Shown: one piece after another, positions 1 to 7,670 of the stretch
Layout of the letters: each line of letters starts with the position of its first letter
How positions within the stretch are numbered: the stretch's first letter is position 1
DNA from: Solibacillus sp. R5-41
GTDB taxonomy: Bacteria > Bacillota > Bacilli > Bacillales_A > Planococcaceae
Direction of reading: 5' to 3'
Assembly (NCBI RefSeq): GCF_002736105.1
Contig: NZ_CP024123.1
Coordinates: 2,410,001 to 2,474,000 of the forward strand
Length of the DNA: 64,000 nt
Notes under the pieces: model-generated
Seen by the model: only the letters and a program-made list of their open reading frames with translations
Told to the model about the DNA's origin: nothing
Database searches by the model: none
Made by a program: the position numbers and the translations under genes

Positions 1-78
1 AGTAATTTACCAAAATAAAACAACTTTTTCCACACCTCAATCGTCTCATAAGTGAGTGACAATTAATGGGGGCTCAAA

Positions 79-570
79 ATGAAAAAGAAACATCCGTTTG
101 AAGCTATTGAAGAAATTTATTTAGCTTACTATCCATATTTAAAAAATTATTTGCTCAAACTCACCATAAATGAAGATATAGCCAACGATATTATTCAAGA
201 GCTTTTTTCCAAAATACTAAAAGATCCTTCAAGAATTTCGCAAGTTCAGCATATGAAAAGCTGGTTAACAAAGGCCAGCAAAAATACATTGCTCGATTAT
301 TATAAAAAAAAGAAACCCGAACTGTTCCAGGATGAAAATCTAATTGAGGACTTATTGGTAAATTATCAAACACCTGAATCTAAGGCTGTAATAAATGCTC
401 AAATCGAAGCGGCTTTAAAGGATTTGTCAAAAAGAGATAGATCCATTTTATTGGCAAAATTTTATTATGGATACAACTATGAAGAAATTAGTGAACTTTT
501 AAACATCTCGATTACAACAATAAAGTCTACGGTTTTTAGGATTAGAAAACAGATGGCTAAAAGAGGGTGA
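79..570 (+). CDS. ECF-type RNA polymerase sigma factor
   Basis: This 163-residue protein has the sigma-70 region 2 and region 4 layout of an extracytoplasmic-function sigma factor. Region 2 (about residues 13-80) contains NEDIANDIIQELFSKI and the promoter-melting stretch MKSWLTKASKNTLLDYYKKK. Region 4 (about 105-160) contains RSILLAKFYYGYNYEEISELLNIS followed by a recognition helix TTIKSTVFRIRKQM. It would direct core RNA polymerase to a small stress or envelope regulon. The ATG has a GGGGG ribosome site. The stop lies 4 bases before the next gene, a zinc-finger anti-sigma factor, so the two form the usual sigma/anti-sigma pair. Which ECF subgroup it belongs to cannot be told from sequence alone. 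Confidence 0.9.
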   Translation: MKKKHPFEAIEEIYLAYYPYLKNYLLKLTINEDIANDIIQELFSKILKDPSRISQVQHMKSWLTKASKNTLLDYYKKKKPELFQDENLIEDLLVNYQTPESKAVINAQIEAALKDLSKRDRSILLAKFYYGYNYEEISELLNISITTIKSTVFRIRKQMAKRG

Positions 571-574
571 GAAT

Positions 575-1066
575 ATGAAGGAATTCGAAAAAATCCATAT
601 TCTTTCACAGGAGCTAATTCCTGTGTTTGATGAATTAGAAGACGCATCGAAGAACATTATTTTGGAGCATATTGAAATTTGTAAGAACTGCCATTCTCTT
701 TATGTAAATCAATTAAATGATGAAGATTATTCTATTCCTGTGCAAGACAAAGAGCAAATTGAAATGAAGCCTTTAAAAAAATTAGTGCAATTTAACCGGA
801 GTCTTAAAGGAATGCTTTTTGTTATTCGAGGTGCATTATTGTTTTTCATTTTAGGTATTAGTTTTATTTTTTATAATTGGGAATTATCTAGTGATGCAGC
901 GGTGGAATTTATAAAGAATACCCTCTTCCTTTTCTATTTCCCGAGTACTATTTTTTTGAATTTATTTACGTTGGTTTTTTTTAATCAGAAATGGGTTTGG
1001 CTAGCTATTTTATTCGACTTAATCATTATTTTATTTTTAGATACTTTCATATCTATATTGATCTAA
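575..1066 (+). CDS. Membrane anti-sigma factor with zinc-finger (zf-HC2-like) N-terminus
   Basis: The 163-residue product has an N-terminal soluble part with the ZAS signature H-x3-C-x2-C (HIEICKNC, residues about 28-35). Three hydrophobic segments follow (about residues 85-105, 113-135 and 143-163). This fits an anti-sigma factor that binds the sigma factor in the cytoplasm and is anchored in the membrane. It starts 4 bases after the sigma gene, with the ribosome site inside the sigma gene's 3' end. The membrane part is longer than the single helix of typical RsiW-type proteins, so the sensing mechanism may differ. Confidence 0.8.
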   Translation: MKEFEKIHILSQELIPVFDELEDASKNIILEHIEICKNCHSLYVNQLNDEDYSIPVQDKEQIEMKPLKKLVQFNRSLKGMLFVIRGALLFFILGISFIFYNWELSSDAAVEFIKNTLFLFYFPSTIFLNLFTLVFFNQKWVWLAILFDLIIILFLDTFISILI

Positions 1067-1085
1067 ATAAACGGAGGTGACGAAA

Positions 1086-1751
1086 TTGGCTACAATTATT
1101 ATTTTTGGCTTTTTTATTGGTATCTTAATTTTTCTTTTTTCATTTGCTATTTCAAAAATTAATGGCCATTACTATTTAGCCCCTCTTGTAACTTTTGCTA
1201 TTGCTATATTTGTTGTTTTTTATAGCATTTTTAAAGTGGGTGGCTTTGAAGGAATGGGTTATGGCATTATAGGTGTAAGTATTTTTGTGGTAGCAGTTAT
1301 AGGCACTTTAATACTTCCATTAATAGTTAAGCAAATTGATAAAAACGGGTTAAACAAGTTCGACAAATCGATTTTAATTATCTCACCATTCCTATTATTT
1401 GCTTCTATAATATGGGTAATTAACTACGATGATGGATACTGGGTAATCAGTGAAGGTTTTATTGAGGAGAACAAGTATACAGCAGCGGGTTACTATACAA
1501 CCACCACAATATCCGAGGGGATGAAAAAAGTTAAAATACAATTAGGTGAAGCGTACGAAGGAAAGCAAATACTTGTAGAAAAGGTTAAAACCATTGGTAA
1601 CACAGAAGTGATTATTAAAATTATTGATGGTGGGAAACCACAAAAAATGCCTTTTATTGAAATAGGATTACAAACGATTGTTGAACCATTTGTTGTTAAA
1701 ACGACAGACGGCGAAATCATTGAGTCGGTCATTAATGTACCGACGAAATGA
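1086..1751 (+). CDS. Membrane protein of unknown function, third gene of the sigma operon
   Basis: The product has four to five hydrophobic helices in its first 125 residues, then a roughly 95-residue mostly polar C-terminal domain of beta-rich character (EGKQILVEKVKTIGNTEVIIKI). I do not recognise a family. The start is best placed at TTG 1086: the ribosome site GGAGG at 1073-1077 lies 8 bases upstream, whereas the in-frame GTG at 1077 overlaps that site. It follows the anti-sigma gene closely, so it is probably part of the signal-sensing or target machinery of the same operon. Confidence 0.7.
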   Translation: MATIIIFGFFIGILIFLFSFAISKINGHYYLAPLVTFAIAIFVVFYSIFKVGGFEGMGYGIIGVSIFVVAVIGTLILPLIVKQIDKNGLNKFDKSILIISPFLLFASIIWVINYDDGYWVISEGFIEENKYTAAGYYTTTTISEGMKKVKIQLGEAYEGKQILVEKVKTIGNTEVIIKIIDGGKPQKMPFIEIGLQTIVEPFVVKTTDGEIIESVINVPTK

Positions 1752-1779
1752 CTTTTCCTACGTGTATCCATTTAGAATT

Positions 1780-1876
1780 TCATGCCAGGTACAGTTACCA
1801 TTGATTTCATAAAAACACTTTTCCTCTTACTTTGCAATATTAGGAGAATTCATCTTTGATTTTGTACCTGGCATGT
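1780..1876. repeat. Inverted repeat ATGCCAGGTAC / GTACCTGGCAT flanking an 80-bp spacer
   Basis: The sequence catgccaggtaca near 1780 is repeated as its reverse complement tgtacctggcatg near 1862-1876, between the membrane protein gene and ribH. The arms are too far apart for a simple terminator and there is no clean T tract. It looks like a REP-like or small non-autonomous element. It also lies where the two convergent operons must terminate, so it may serve that role. Confidence 0.4.
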
Positions 1877-1895
1877 CATTAATCATATTTCAAAA

Positions 1896-2366
1896 CTAAA
1901 ACATTCTATTTAAATTCGCCATTTCAATAGCCGAAATTGCACTGTCATATCCTTTATTCCCTGCTTTAGTTCCAGCGCGTTCAATCGCTTGCTCGATATT
2001 TTCAGTTGTTACGATACCGAAAATAACTGGAACGCCTGATTCTAGGGATACATTGGCAATGCCTTTTGCTGCTTCGTTGCAAACGTAGTCATAATGTGTT
2101 GTGGATCCACGGATGACTGTACCTAGTCCAATGACCGCATCATAGTTCCCGGTAGCGACCATTTTTTTTGCGAGAAAGGGCACTTCAAATGCACCGGGTA
2201 CCCATGCAATATCAATATTTTCTTCTGAAACACCATGGCGCTTTAAACCATCCATTGCACCGCTCAATAATTTAGCATTAATAAATTCATTGAATCGCCC
2301 GACAATAATACCTATTTTTAAGTCTGTACCTACTAATTGTGCTTCAAATGTTTTTCCCATGTTCAT
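1896..2366 (-). CDS. ribH: 6,7-dimethyl-8-ribityllumazine synthase
   Basis: This 156-residue protein is full length for lumazine synthase, which condenses 5-amino-6-ribitylamino-uracil with 3,4-dihydroxy-2-butanone 4-phosphate in the penultimate step of riboflavin synthesis. The family motifs are clear: [15 protein letters not shown] near the N-terminus, [14 protein letters not shown], and [21 protein letters not shown], which carries the catalytic histidine. It is the last gene of the riboflavin operon and lies 146 bases downstream of the shortened ribB. That gap contains a copy of the dispersed repeat. Confidence 0.97.
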   Translation of the reverse strand: MNMGKTFEAQLVGTDLKIGIIVGRFNEFINAKLLSGAMDGLKRHGVSEENIDIAWVPGAFEVPFLAKKMVATGNYDAVIGLGTVIRGSTTHYDYVCNEAAKGIANVSLESGVPVIFGIVTTENIEQAIERAGTKAGNKGYDSAISAIEMANLNRMF

Positions 2367-2434
2367 ATCCCCTATGCTAATTGTAATTTTCTCTTTTCGT
2401 GCAATAGGTGTTCAAACACCCATTGTAAGAAGAG

Positions 2435-2552
2435 AAGTCCCTGGCAGATGTCACAGATTTTGAAAAGTATTAATTATATTGATGGCTGCCAGATACAGGC
2501 CTCCATTTAAATTCAAAATTTGGACGCAATTACGCCACAGCGTAATTGATTT
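2435..2552 (+). repeat. Dispersed hairpin repeat, copy 1 (overlaps the 3' end of ribB)
   Basis: The segment begins with a cctggcagatgtcacagatttt stretch and ends with ggacgcaattacgccacagcgtaattgattt, matching the copies at 7440-7580 and 14936-15028. The middle is diverged. The last part forms the hairpin caattacgcc/gcgtaattg. Its right end supplies the last codons and stop of ribB, so it marks the point where the normal RibBA reading frame is cut. Confidence 0.7.
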
Positions 2553-3142
2553 ATATGCAATGCTAATGCATCAATTGTTATAAATTTTAACTGAAAGGTT
2601 TTGGCTATTTCCCATAAATCCGGTACGCGTGCCATTGTGCCGTCTTCATTCATAATTTCACAAATAACCCCTACTTGTGCGGAACCGCAAAGCTTTGCCA
2701 AATCGACCGCAGCTTCCGTATGTCCTCTACGCTCTAATACTCCACCGTCTTTTGCAAGCAGTGGAAATACATGTCCTGGTCTTCTAAAATCTTGCGGTTG
2801 AACGGTTTCATCCAATAGTGCCAACATCGTATCTGAACGCTCAAAAGCACTAATGCCTGTTGTTGTTGTTTTAAAATCAATGCTCACAGTAAATGCGGTT
2901 TGATGGACATCCGTATTTGTTTGAACCATTGACTGAAGCTGTAATTTATCCGCAATTCTTTGTGAAATCGGTGTACAAATTAAGCCGCGCCCATACGTTG
3001 CCATAAAGTTAATATTTTTTGGTGTAGCGTGTTCCCCAAGTATTAGGAAGTCTCCTTCATTTTCACGATTTTCATCGTCAACTACAATAATGACTTCCCC
3101 TGCTTTTAACGATTCTATCGCTTCCTCAATTGTATGAAACAT
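2513..3142 (-). CDS. ribB: 3,4-dihydroxy-2-butanone 4-phosphate synthase (RibBA lacking its GTP cyclohydrolase II half)
   Basis: Residues 1-195 match the DHBP synthase domain that makes the four-carbon unit of lumazine from ribulose 5-phosphate. Visible motifs are [63 protein letters not shown] and [16 protein letters not shown]. In Bacillus the gene normally continues into GTP cyclohydrolase II (RibBA about 398 residues). Here it ends at 209, and the final [13 protein letters not shown] is encoded by the dispersed repeat at 2435-2552. The DHBP active site is intact, so this half is probably functional, but the RibA activity must come from elsewhere or be missing. Confidence 0.93.
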   Translation of the reverse strand: MFHTIEEAIESLKAGEVIIVVDDENRENEGDFLILGEHATPKNINFMATYGRGLICTPISQRIADKLQLQSMVQTNTDVHQTAFTVSIDFKTTTTGISAFERSDTMLALLDETVQPQDFRRPGHVFPLLAKDGGVLERRGHTEAAVDLAKLCGSAQVGVICEIMNEDGTMARVPDLWEIAKTFQLKFITIDALALHINQLRCGVIASKF

Positions 3143-3156
3143 CTCGGTGCACTCCT

Positions 3157-3792
3157 TTAAAATCCATGTTGTTGTAAAAAATCCATTGAAAGATTTTTTG
3201 TTTGACTATTCGTCAAATGTTGCAAAATATATTTGCCAATAAGATCGGTTTCAACATTGACGAGATTCCCTACTTTTTTCATACCGAGTACCGTCTCTTT
3301 ATACGTATGTGGAATTAATGAAACGGTTATTAAGGACGTTGTAACATTAAAAACAGTTAAACTTGTGCCATCTAGTGTAATGGAACCTTTTACTAAGCAA
3401 TTTTTTAACAGTTCTTTCGGTACTTCCAAATCCATATACACAGCATTTGCAACTTGGCGTATTTGAACAATTTTGGCCACTCCATCAATATGTCCTGAAA
3501 CGAAATGTCCGCCAAAGCGACCATTTGCTGCCATGGAACGCTCCAAATTTACTGTTGAGCCGACCTGCAATTGTTGAATGCTCGATGCTTTCACCGTTTC
3601 CGGCATAACATCTACCGTAAAAGCATTACTTGTAAAGCTTGTCACAGTTAAACAAACGCCATTTACTGAAATACTGTCCCCTAGCCTTACATCTTCTAAA
3701 ATTTTTTTAGCATGAATGGATAACTCCATTGCTTGAGGAGTTGATTTCATCTGGTGAATCTTTCCTAACTCCTCGATAATCCCTGTAAACAT
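3157..3792 (-). CDS. ribE: Riboflavin synthase alpha chain
   Basis: The protein is the trimeric riboflavin synthase that dismutates two lumazines to riboflavin. It shows the two homologous lumazine-binding barrels: [12 protein letters not shown] with [16 protein letters not shown] in the first, and [14 protein letters not shown] with [15 protein letters not shown] in the second. The start is placed at ATG 3792 because the ribosome site GAGGTGAG overlaps the upstream in-frame GTG at 3801. It is the first gene after two tandem FMN riboswitches, where ribD would be expected. The next gene begins 14 bases downstream. Confidence 0.96.
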   Translation of the reverse strand: MFTGIIEELGKIHQMKSTPQAMELSIHAKKILEDVRLGDSISVNGVCLTVTSFTSNAFTVDVMPETVKASSIQQLQVGSTVNLERSMAANGRFGGHFVSGHIDGVAKIVQIRQVANAVYMDLEVPKELLKNCLVKGSITLDGTSLTVFNVTTSLITVSLIPHTYKETVLGMKKVGNLVNVETDLIGKYILQHLTNSQTKNLSMDFLQQHGF

Positions 3793-3814
3793 CTTTCTCA
3801 CCTCATCCTATCAA

Positions 3815-3836
3815 TTTCGCCTTGGCGTAATTGCAT
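3815..3836 (+). repeat. Short remnant of the dispersed hairpin repeat (copy 4)
   Basis: The stretch caatttcgccttggcgtaatt matches the terminal hairpin of the dispersed repeat seen at 2515-2546, 7545-7578 and 14998-15025. It lies immediately upstream of ribE, exactly where ribD sits in the usual riboflavin operon. Confidence 0.5.
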
Positions 3837-3867
3837 CTAGCTTTATTTTCATAAAGAAAATAAAATA

Positions 3868-3900
3868 GAAAAAACCCCGATATTAGCTCGGAGTTTTGAT
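3868..3900 (-). terminator. Intrinsic terminator of the ribE-proximal FMN riboswitch
   Basis: Read on the minus strand, CTCCGA-GCTAATA-TCGGGG forms a 6-bp hairpin followed by TTTTTT. It lies between the second aptamer (3973-4097) and ribE and so is the expression platform by which FMN binding would stop transcription. Confidence 0.8.
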
Positions 3901-3972
3901 GAGAGTTGTAAAAATGGCATAGTCAAATAAGCTTTTTTCCATTTATTTTTGAAAAAAGTCGACCATTTTTAT

Positions 3973-4097
3973 TTCCTTCTCCCATCCAGACTATACTGTC
4001 GGCTTTGGATTCACACCAAATCCTGCCTAAAAAAGGCTCGCGGGCTTAGAATTTCTTCATCACCGCCGATTGGGATTTTCACCCGACCCCGAAGGAA
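3973..4097 (-). promoter_or_regulatory. FMN riboswitch (RFN element), ribE-proximal copy
   Basis: The minus strand carries the conserved RFN core: TTCGGGGTCGGGTGAAAATCC, CGGCGGTGATGAAG, AGCCCGCGAGCC, GGATTTGGTGTGAATCC, GCCGACAGTATAGTCTGGATGGGAGAAGG. It is followed by a terminator at 3868-3900. It is almost identical to the copy at 4251-4374; the differences seen are CCC/TCT near one end, one A in a short run, and one T/C. FMN binding should favour the terminator and shut off riboflavin genes. Confidence 0.95.
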
Positions 4098-4129
4098 AAC
4101 ATATAAAATTTTACAAAGTTTCTTCAAAA

Positions 4130-4160
4130 AACAAAAAAACCACATAGAAGATGCTCTACG
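4130..4160 (-). terminator. Intrinsic terminator of the distal FMN riboswitch
   Basis: On the minus strand CCCCGTAGA-GCATCT-TCTATGTGG forms a 9-bp stem with one mismatch, followed by a run of seven T. It lies between the two aptamers, so the distal riboswitch has its own complete expression platform and terminates before the second aptamer is made. Confidence 0.8.
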
Positions 4161-4250
4161 GGGTGATTAGAAAATTCTTTTTTAGGCGTATTTAAATAAA
4201 CCTTAGTGTAAACGCTAAACTACACAAAGGGTTCATTTTAAACCTAACCA

Positions 4251-4374
4251 ATCCTTCTCTCATCCAGACTATACTGTCGGCTTTGGATTCACACCAAATC
4301 CTGCCTAAAAAGGCTCGCGGGCTTAGAATTTCTTCATCACCGCCGATTGGGACTTTCACCCGACCCCGAAGGAT
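4251..4374 (-). promoter_or_regulatory. FMN riboswitch (RFN element), promoter-proximal copy
   Basis: This is the first aptamer transcribed from the promoter at 4393-4421. It contains the same RFN core blocks as the second copy and is followed about 90 bases later by its own terminator at 4130-4160. Transcription of ribE therefore has to pass two FMN-dependent decision points in series. Confidence 0.95.
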
Positions 4375-4392
4375 TATTCAACTATGACGCCC

Positions 4393-4421
4393 ATTATAGC
4401 AGACTATTTTTATAAAGGCAA
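4393..4421 (-). promoter_or_regulatory. Sigma-A-type promoter of the riboflavin operon
   Basis: On the minus strand the boxes are TTGCCT (4416-4421) and TATAAT (4393-4398), separated by 17 bases. They are placed just upstream of the first FMN riboswitch. The exact -10 match and ideal spacing make this a strong promoter candidate. The rest of 4422-4694 is AT-rich and shows no gene; a TATAAT at 4655-4660 probably belongs to the next plus-strand gene. Confidence 0.75.
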
Positions 4422-4694
4422 AATAAATTGAGAACACCAAACTAAAAACTTATTTTTATTTGCATTGCTATGTTCCTCAAGTGTTTTAGCCAACCTAACC
4501 TATAAGAACCATCATTAATACCACTAAATCTGCGCAATACGTCTTTTTAATGAGAGTTATTTGTAGATTTTTGTTATTTGATAATTAGCAAACAATCCTT
4601 ATTTGCTGCGAAGATATATAAAAGTAAAATGAAACCTTCAGCTTACAATCATCGTATAATGAAGGACACACGAACATAGAAAGTCGGTGAAGAG

Positions 4695-5273
4695 ATGGAC
4701 AAATTATTAGGCTGTTTTGGGATTATCATTGTGGTGAGCTTAGTTATTAGTATTATTTTGAACTTTTGGACATATATAGCAGGCTTTTTCGGGATTTTTA
4801 TTGTGATTGGATTCCTCTTTTTATGGAATCAAAAACGCAAGGAACAGCAGGCGCTGGAAACAAAGCAGCAACAACAGATTGATGCGCAAAATACGATTGA
4901 GTATAAAATGGAACGCCTGCTAACACTGACAAAAGATGCAGATCCAAAAGGGATGAAACGCCAACAATATTTGCACAAGGAGCAGTACACTTTACGGGAT
5001 TATTGGTATAAATATTTGGATTTACGGGCGAAATTATTACTGAACAATACGCCCACTCACAGAGAAGAGGCAGTTCTCCACTTAATGTGTGATGAGCTGC
5101 TTGCAAGAATGGACAACCTTGAAATAGAAGTTCAGGATTCGGTGAAAAAGGAGTTTATCGAAGAGCATTTAACCCCACTTCTGCAAGACATTGTGAATAT
5201 TATGGATGGGATTAATCCGACACAAACAATTAATATTGATGCCTATCAGCTTTTAAAAACCGCAATAGAATAA
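4695..5273 (+). CDS. Membrane-anchored protein of unknown function
   Basis: The 192-residue product has two closely spaced hydrophobic segments at residues 7-27 and 28-45. A glutamine-rich stretch (QQALETKQQQQIDAQ) and a helical cytoplasmic domain rich in charged residues follow. No catalytic motif is visible and I do not recognise the family. It starts at ATG after a GAAGAG site. It stands alone between the riboflavin promoter and a clear terminator at 5321-5365. Confidence 0.65.
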   Translation: MDKLLGCFGIIIVVSLVISIILNFWTYIAGFFGIFIVIGFLFLWNQKRKEQQALETKQQQQIDAQNTIEYKMERLLTLTKDADPKGMKRQQYLHKEQYTLRDYWYKYLDLRAKLLLNNTPTHREEAVLHLMCDELLARMDNLEIEVQDSVKKEFIEEHLTPLLQDIVNIMDGINPTQTINIDAYQLLKTAIE

Positions 5274-5320
5274 CGTGCTCCGACTTTTTTAAAGAAATAA
5301 ACGGTTCACTACTCATATAA

Positions 5321-5365
5321 GGCAGCATTTCCTTGCACGATTTAAAGGACATGCTGCTTTTTTTG
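5321..5365 (+). terminator. Intrinsic terminator
   Basis: The long hairpin GCAGCATTTCCTT...AAAGGACATGCTGC is followed by seven T. It ends the transcript of the 4695-5273 gene. Confidence 0.85.
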
Positions 5366-5478
5366 TTTATAAAAATGATGAAATAGAAATTCCCCCTCTT
5401 GATTTCCTATAATAATTAAAAATAGCTAATCATACAATGGATTAAACATGAATTAAAGATAAAAAAGGTGGTTGATCT

Positions 5479-5742
5479 ATGCAAACTGCACTTATATATA
5501 TCGTATTATTACGTATCCTTTCGGGTAGCGTTGATATTGTAGCTGCATATATTATGTTCAAATTAAATAATTTGGAAAAAGCATTTGTAGTGAATACCTC
5601 CCTTGCGCTCATTGGACCACTTATTTTTATCCTCACAACTGGCATAGGATTAGCTGGTCTTAGTGATAAAGTATCACTTCCGAAAATGATTTGTCTATTT
5701 AGTGGGGTGCTCTTAATCTTTATTAGTTTACGAATGAAATGA
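5479..5742 (+). CDS. YqhV-like (DUF2619) small membrane protein
   Basis: The 87-residue product is almost entirely hydrophobic with three predicted helices: residues 5-28, 37-60 and 68-85. The pattern RILSGSVDIVAAYIMFKLNNLEKAFVVNTSLALIGPLIF resembles the YqhV/DUF2619 family found near sporulation genes in Bacillus. Function in that family is unknown. It starts with ATG after AAGGTGG. The assignment is from recalled sequence character and is not certain. Confidence 0.6.
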   Translation: MQTALIYIVLLRILSGSVDIVAAYIMFKLNNLEKAFVVNTSLALIGPLIFILTTGIGLAGLSDKVSLPKMICLFSGVLLIFISLRMK

Positions 5743-5786
5743 TTGGACAAACGTCTGCCCATCCCGAGGAAGCTAATTTTTTATAA

Positions 5787-6644
5787 GTGCATGATTCCGA
5801 ATTCCCTCGAATACATTATGCAATGATAACTAGTATTGGAGGAGGGATAGTAATTCCTACATTTGTTACGCAATCACTGGAGGAAATACGATTTTGGTCT
5901 CGAATAATGAAGGAACATGCTTTCTTTTTAAGTCTTGGGTTCACCGCTGATCAAACCGAACTTATAAATGAAGCCAAATATTTTATCCCCGTATTTGAAC
6001 AAATTCAAGAGCAGGCAAATCAATATAACGAACAAACAGATCCTCAAGTAATTAAACAGTTTAACATTCAGGTGTTCCAAGCTACCACGTATATTTGGGC
6101 TTATAAACGTAAAGTACTCGGTTTAATTTTAAGCTGTAAAATAGTAAGTAACAATATGCCTTTATTAGTGGATCATACAAGCCGAGAAGCCTATTATTTT
6201 GCGAAACGATTAAAAGAACTAAATGAAGGCAAATTAATTCCGTTACCTGAAGCCATTATTAAAGAGAATGTGTTTTTCCTAAAAATTATGGCCGATCATT
6301 CAAAATTCATCGGTCACTTAATGGATCCATCAGAACGAAAATTAGTCGATCAGGCACGTGAATTTAGCAATGATTTCGACCAACTACTATTCCAAGCGCA
6401 AGATTTAGATCATATGCGCCCTCAATCCGAAACACCATCACTTTTAGATCAATTTCTTGATCAAAATCGCGTATCTGTTGTGGCATTACGAGACTTCAAG
6501 AAAACGGCGAGAGATTTAATTGAAGCTTGCCGTATAAAAAGTAATATTCCTGCACTGCTCGCAGACCATGTTTACCGCGAAGCCGATCATTTCCTTCACA
6601 TTATCGATGCATTCGAAGACCACCTTACTTCCCAAAAATCGTAA
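5787..6644 (+). CDS. DUF2935 protein with two hemerythrin-like four-helix domains
   Basis: The product contains two related helical repeats. The first begins QSLEEIRFWSRIMKEHAFFLSLGF, and LKIMADHSKFIGHLMDPSER introduces the second. Each has conserved EH/DH histidines, and repeated LLVDHTSREAYYF and LLADHVYREADHF segments close them. This matches the DUF2935 family, which may bind metal. The open frame begins at GTG 5787 but lacks a good ribosome site there. A perfect GGAGGAGG at 5838-5846 lies just before an in-frame ATT at 5853, which may be the true start; the domain begins right after it. A bidirectional terminator follows. Confidence 0.8.
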   Translation: MHDSEFPRIHYAMITSIGGGIVIPTFVTQSLEEIRFWSRIMKEHAFFLSLGFTADQTELINEAKYFIPVFEQIQEQANQYNEQTDPQVIKQFNIQVFQATTYIWAYKRKVLGLILSCKIVSNNMPLLVDHTSREAYYFAKRLKELNEGKLIPLPEAIIKENVFFLKIMADHSKFIGHLMDPSERKLVDQAREFSNDFDQLLFQAQDLDHMRPQSETPSLLDQFLDQNRVSVVALRDFKKTARDLIEACRIKSNIPALLADHVYREADHFLHIIDAFEDHLTSQKS

Positions 6645-6700
6645 AACGTCAGAGTCCAATAGAACAAAACATTTGATTAACTTTCACATTAACACCTAAT

Positions 6701-6736
6701 AAAAAGGCATCCGTGCTATGATGGAATGCCTTTTTA
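6701..6736. terminator. Bidirectional intrinsic terminator
   Basis: AAAAAGGCATCC...GGAATGCCTTTTT forms a stem with T runs on both strands. It separates the convergent DUF2935 gene and LysE gene. Confidence 0.8.
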
Positions 6737-6786
6737 TGTTTGTCCTTTCAATATGACAATGGTCAATTAACCTAACTCACGTTGAT

Positions 6787-7371
6787 TTAATTCACAACAA
6801 TCGAAAAAGCACTGTAAACTAATAAGCCCGCCATTACGATATTAAACGGCTGTCGATATTGCACCAACAGGTTCTGGAAAACTGAACCAAAAAGACTCCA
6901 GCTGAATGTACTCATGACACCGACTATCCCTAAAAATAAGGAAAACAACAGGTAGCTAAAATAGGAATCATAATAAGGGAGAATAAATGTTGCAACGACA
7001 GTAATCCCAAACAAAATTCCTTTTGGATTGACAAATTGGAGCAAAATCGCGATGAAGAAAAAATTTTTATGCTCCCTACTTGCATTGTCATTCCCCTCTT
7101 TACTCATCAAAATTTTATACGCCAAATACAGCATGTAGCCGACACCCAAAAGCGTCAATGGGAATTCTATTTTTGGCATCACACTTGTCAGCACGATATT
7201 AAAAACACTACATAATAATGTAATCGCAAAAAAGCCGACACCGACACCTAAACAAAATGTCACGGTTTTCTTTAAGCCATACTTATTCGCAAATGCCATC
7301 GCCATAATATTATTTGGACCTGGCGTAAAACTAGAAATGAAGACAAATAACAGAAATGAAAATATAGGCAT
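6787..7371 (-). CDS. LysE family amino-acid exporter
   Basis: The 194-residue protein has about six hydrophobic segments and the family signature near the N-terminus (SSFTPGPNNIMAMAFANKYGLKKT). It contains FVNPKGILFGI in the middle of the protein. LysE/RhtB proteins export amino acids such as lysine, threonine or homoserine; the substrate here cannot be read from the sequence. ATG has a perfect AGGAGGT site. It is divergent from an XRE-cupin regulator (7671-8231), a frequent arrangement in which the regulator senses a small molecule and controls the exporter. Confidence 0.9.
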   Translation of the reverse strand: MPIFSFLLFVFISSFTPGPNNIMAMAFANKYGLKKTVTFCLGVGVGFFAITLLCSVFNIVLTSVMPKIEFPLTLLGVGYMLYLAYKILMSKEGNDNASREHKNFFFIAILLQFVNPKGILFGITVVATFILPYYDSYFSYLLFSLFLGIVGVMSTFSWSLFGSVFQNLLVQYRQPFNIVMAGLLVYSAFSIVVN

Positions 7372-7435
7372 AGTCGGACCTCCTTTTTCTTTCTTCAGCA
7401 GAATACTCCCACTTTTATTGGTGTTGAGATGAATA

Positions 7436-7582
7436 CAGTTTTTTTCCTGTTCAGTTGGTGTTCAAATGCCCGCTGAACAAAGATAATGCCTCCAGCGGAT
7501 GGCACAGATTTTCAGAGGAGCTTTTCGAGCAAGCTCGAAAAAATCTGGACTCAATTACGCCAAAGCGTAATTGATTATGTAT
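7436..7582 (+). repeat. Dispersed hairpin repeat, copy 2
   Basis: The segment runs from ggtgttcaaatgcccgctgaa to caattacgccaaagcgtaattg and includes gaggagcttttcgag, aagctcgaaaaaatctgga and other blocks shared with 14936-15028. The start (ggtgttcaaa-ccc) matches the start of copy 1 near 2408. Two hairpins are visible, one built from TTTTCGAG/CTCGAAAA and one from AATTACGC/GCGTAATT. It lies between the divergent LysE and XRE-cupin genes. Confidence 0.75.
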
Positions 7583-7649
7583 GTTATAATGTACAAAACA
7601 CACAATATAGCGTCGTTCGCTTTATTATACATTCCAGTCGTTATATTGT
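7583..7649 (+). promoter_or_regulatory. Promoter region and dyad operator of the XRE-cupin gene
   Basis: TATAAT at 7583-7588 is a good -10 box. Downstream lies an interrupted dyad: acaatatagcg at 7602-7612 and its near-complement cgttatattgt at 7639-7649, the latter extended by tgtaca. Its position 20-70 bases before the start codon suits an autoregulatory operator for the XRE protein. This is inferred from symmetry only. Confidence 0.45.
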
Positions 7650-7670
7650 ACATAGTGGAGGCATGAGCAC

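Noticed and set aside
2601-2801. Plus-strand open frame of 66 codons inside ribB
   Set aside because: Antisense shadow of a well-conserved enzyme gene.
3949-4170. Open frame of 73 codons on the plus strand
   Set aside because: It is the complement of the FMN riboswitch and its terminator; no ribosome site and no protein character.
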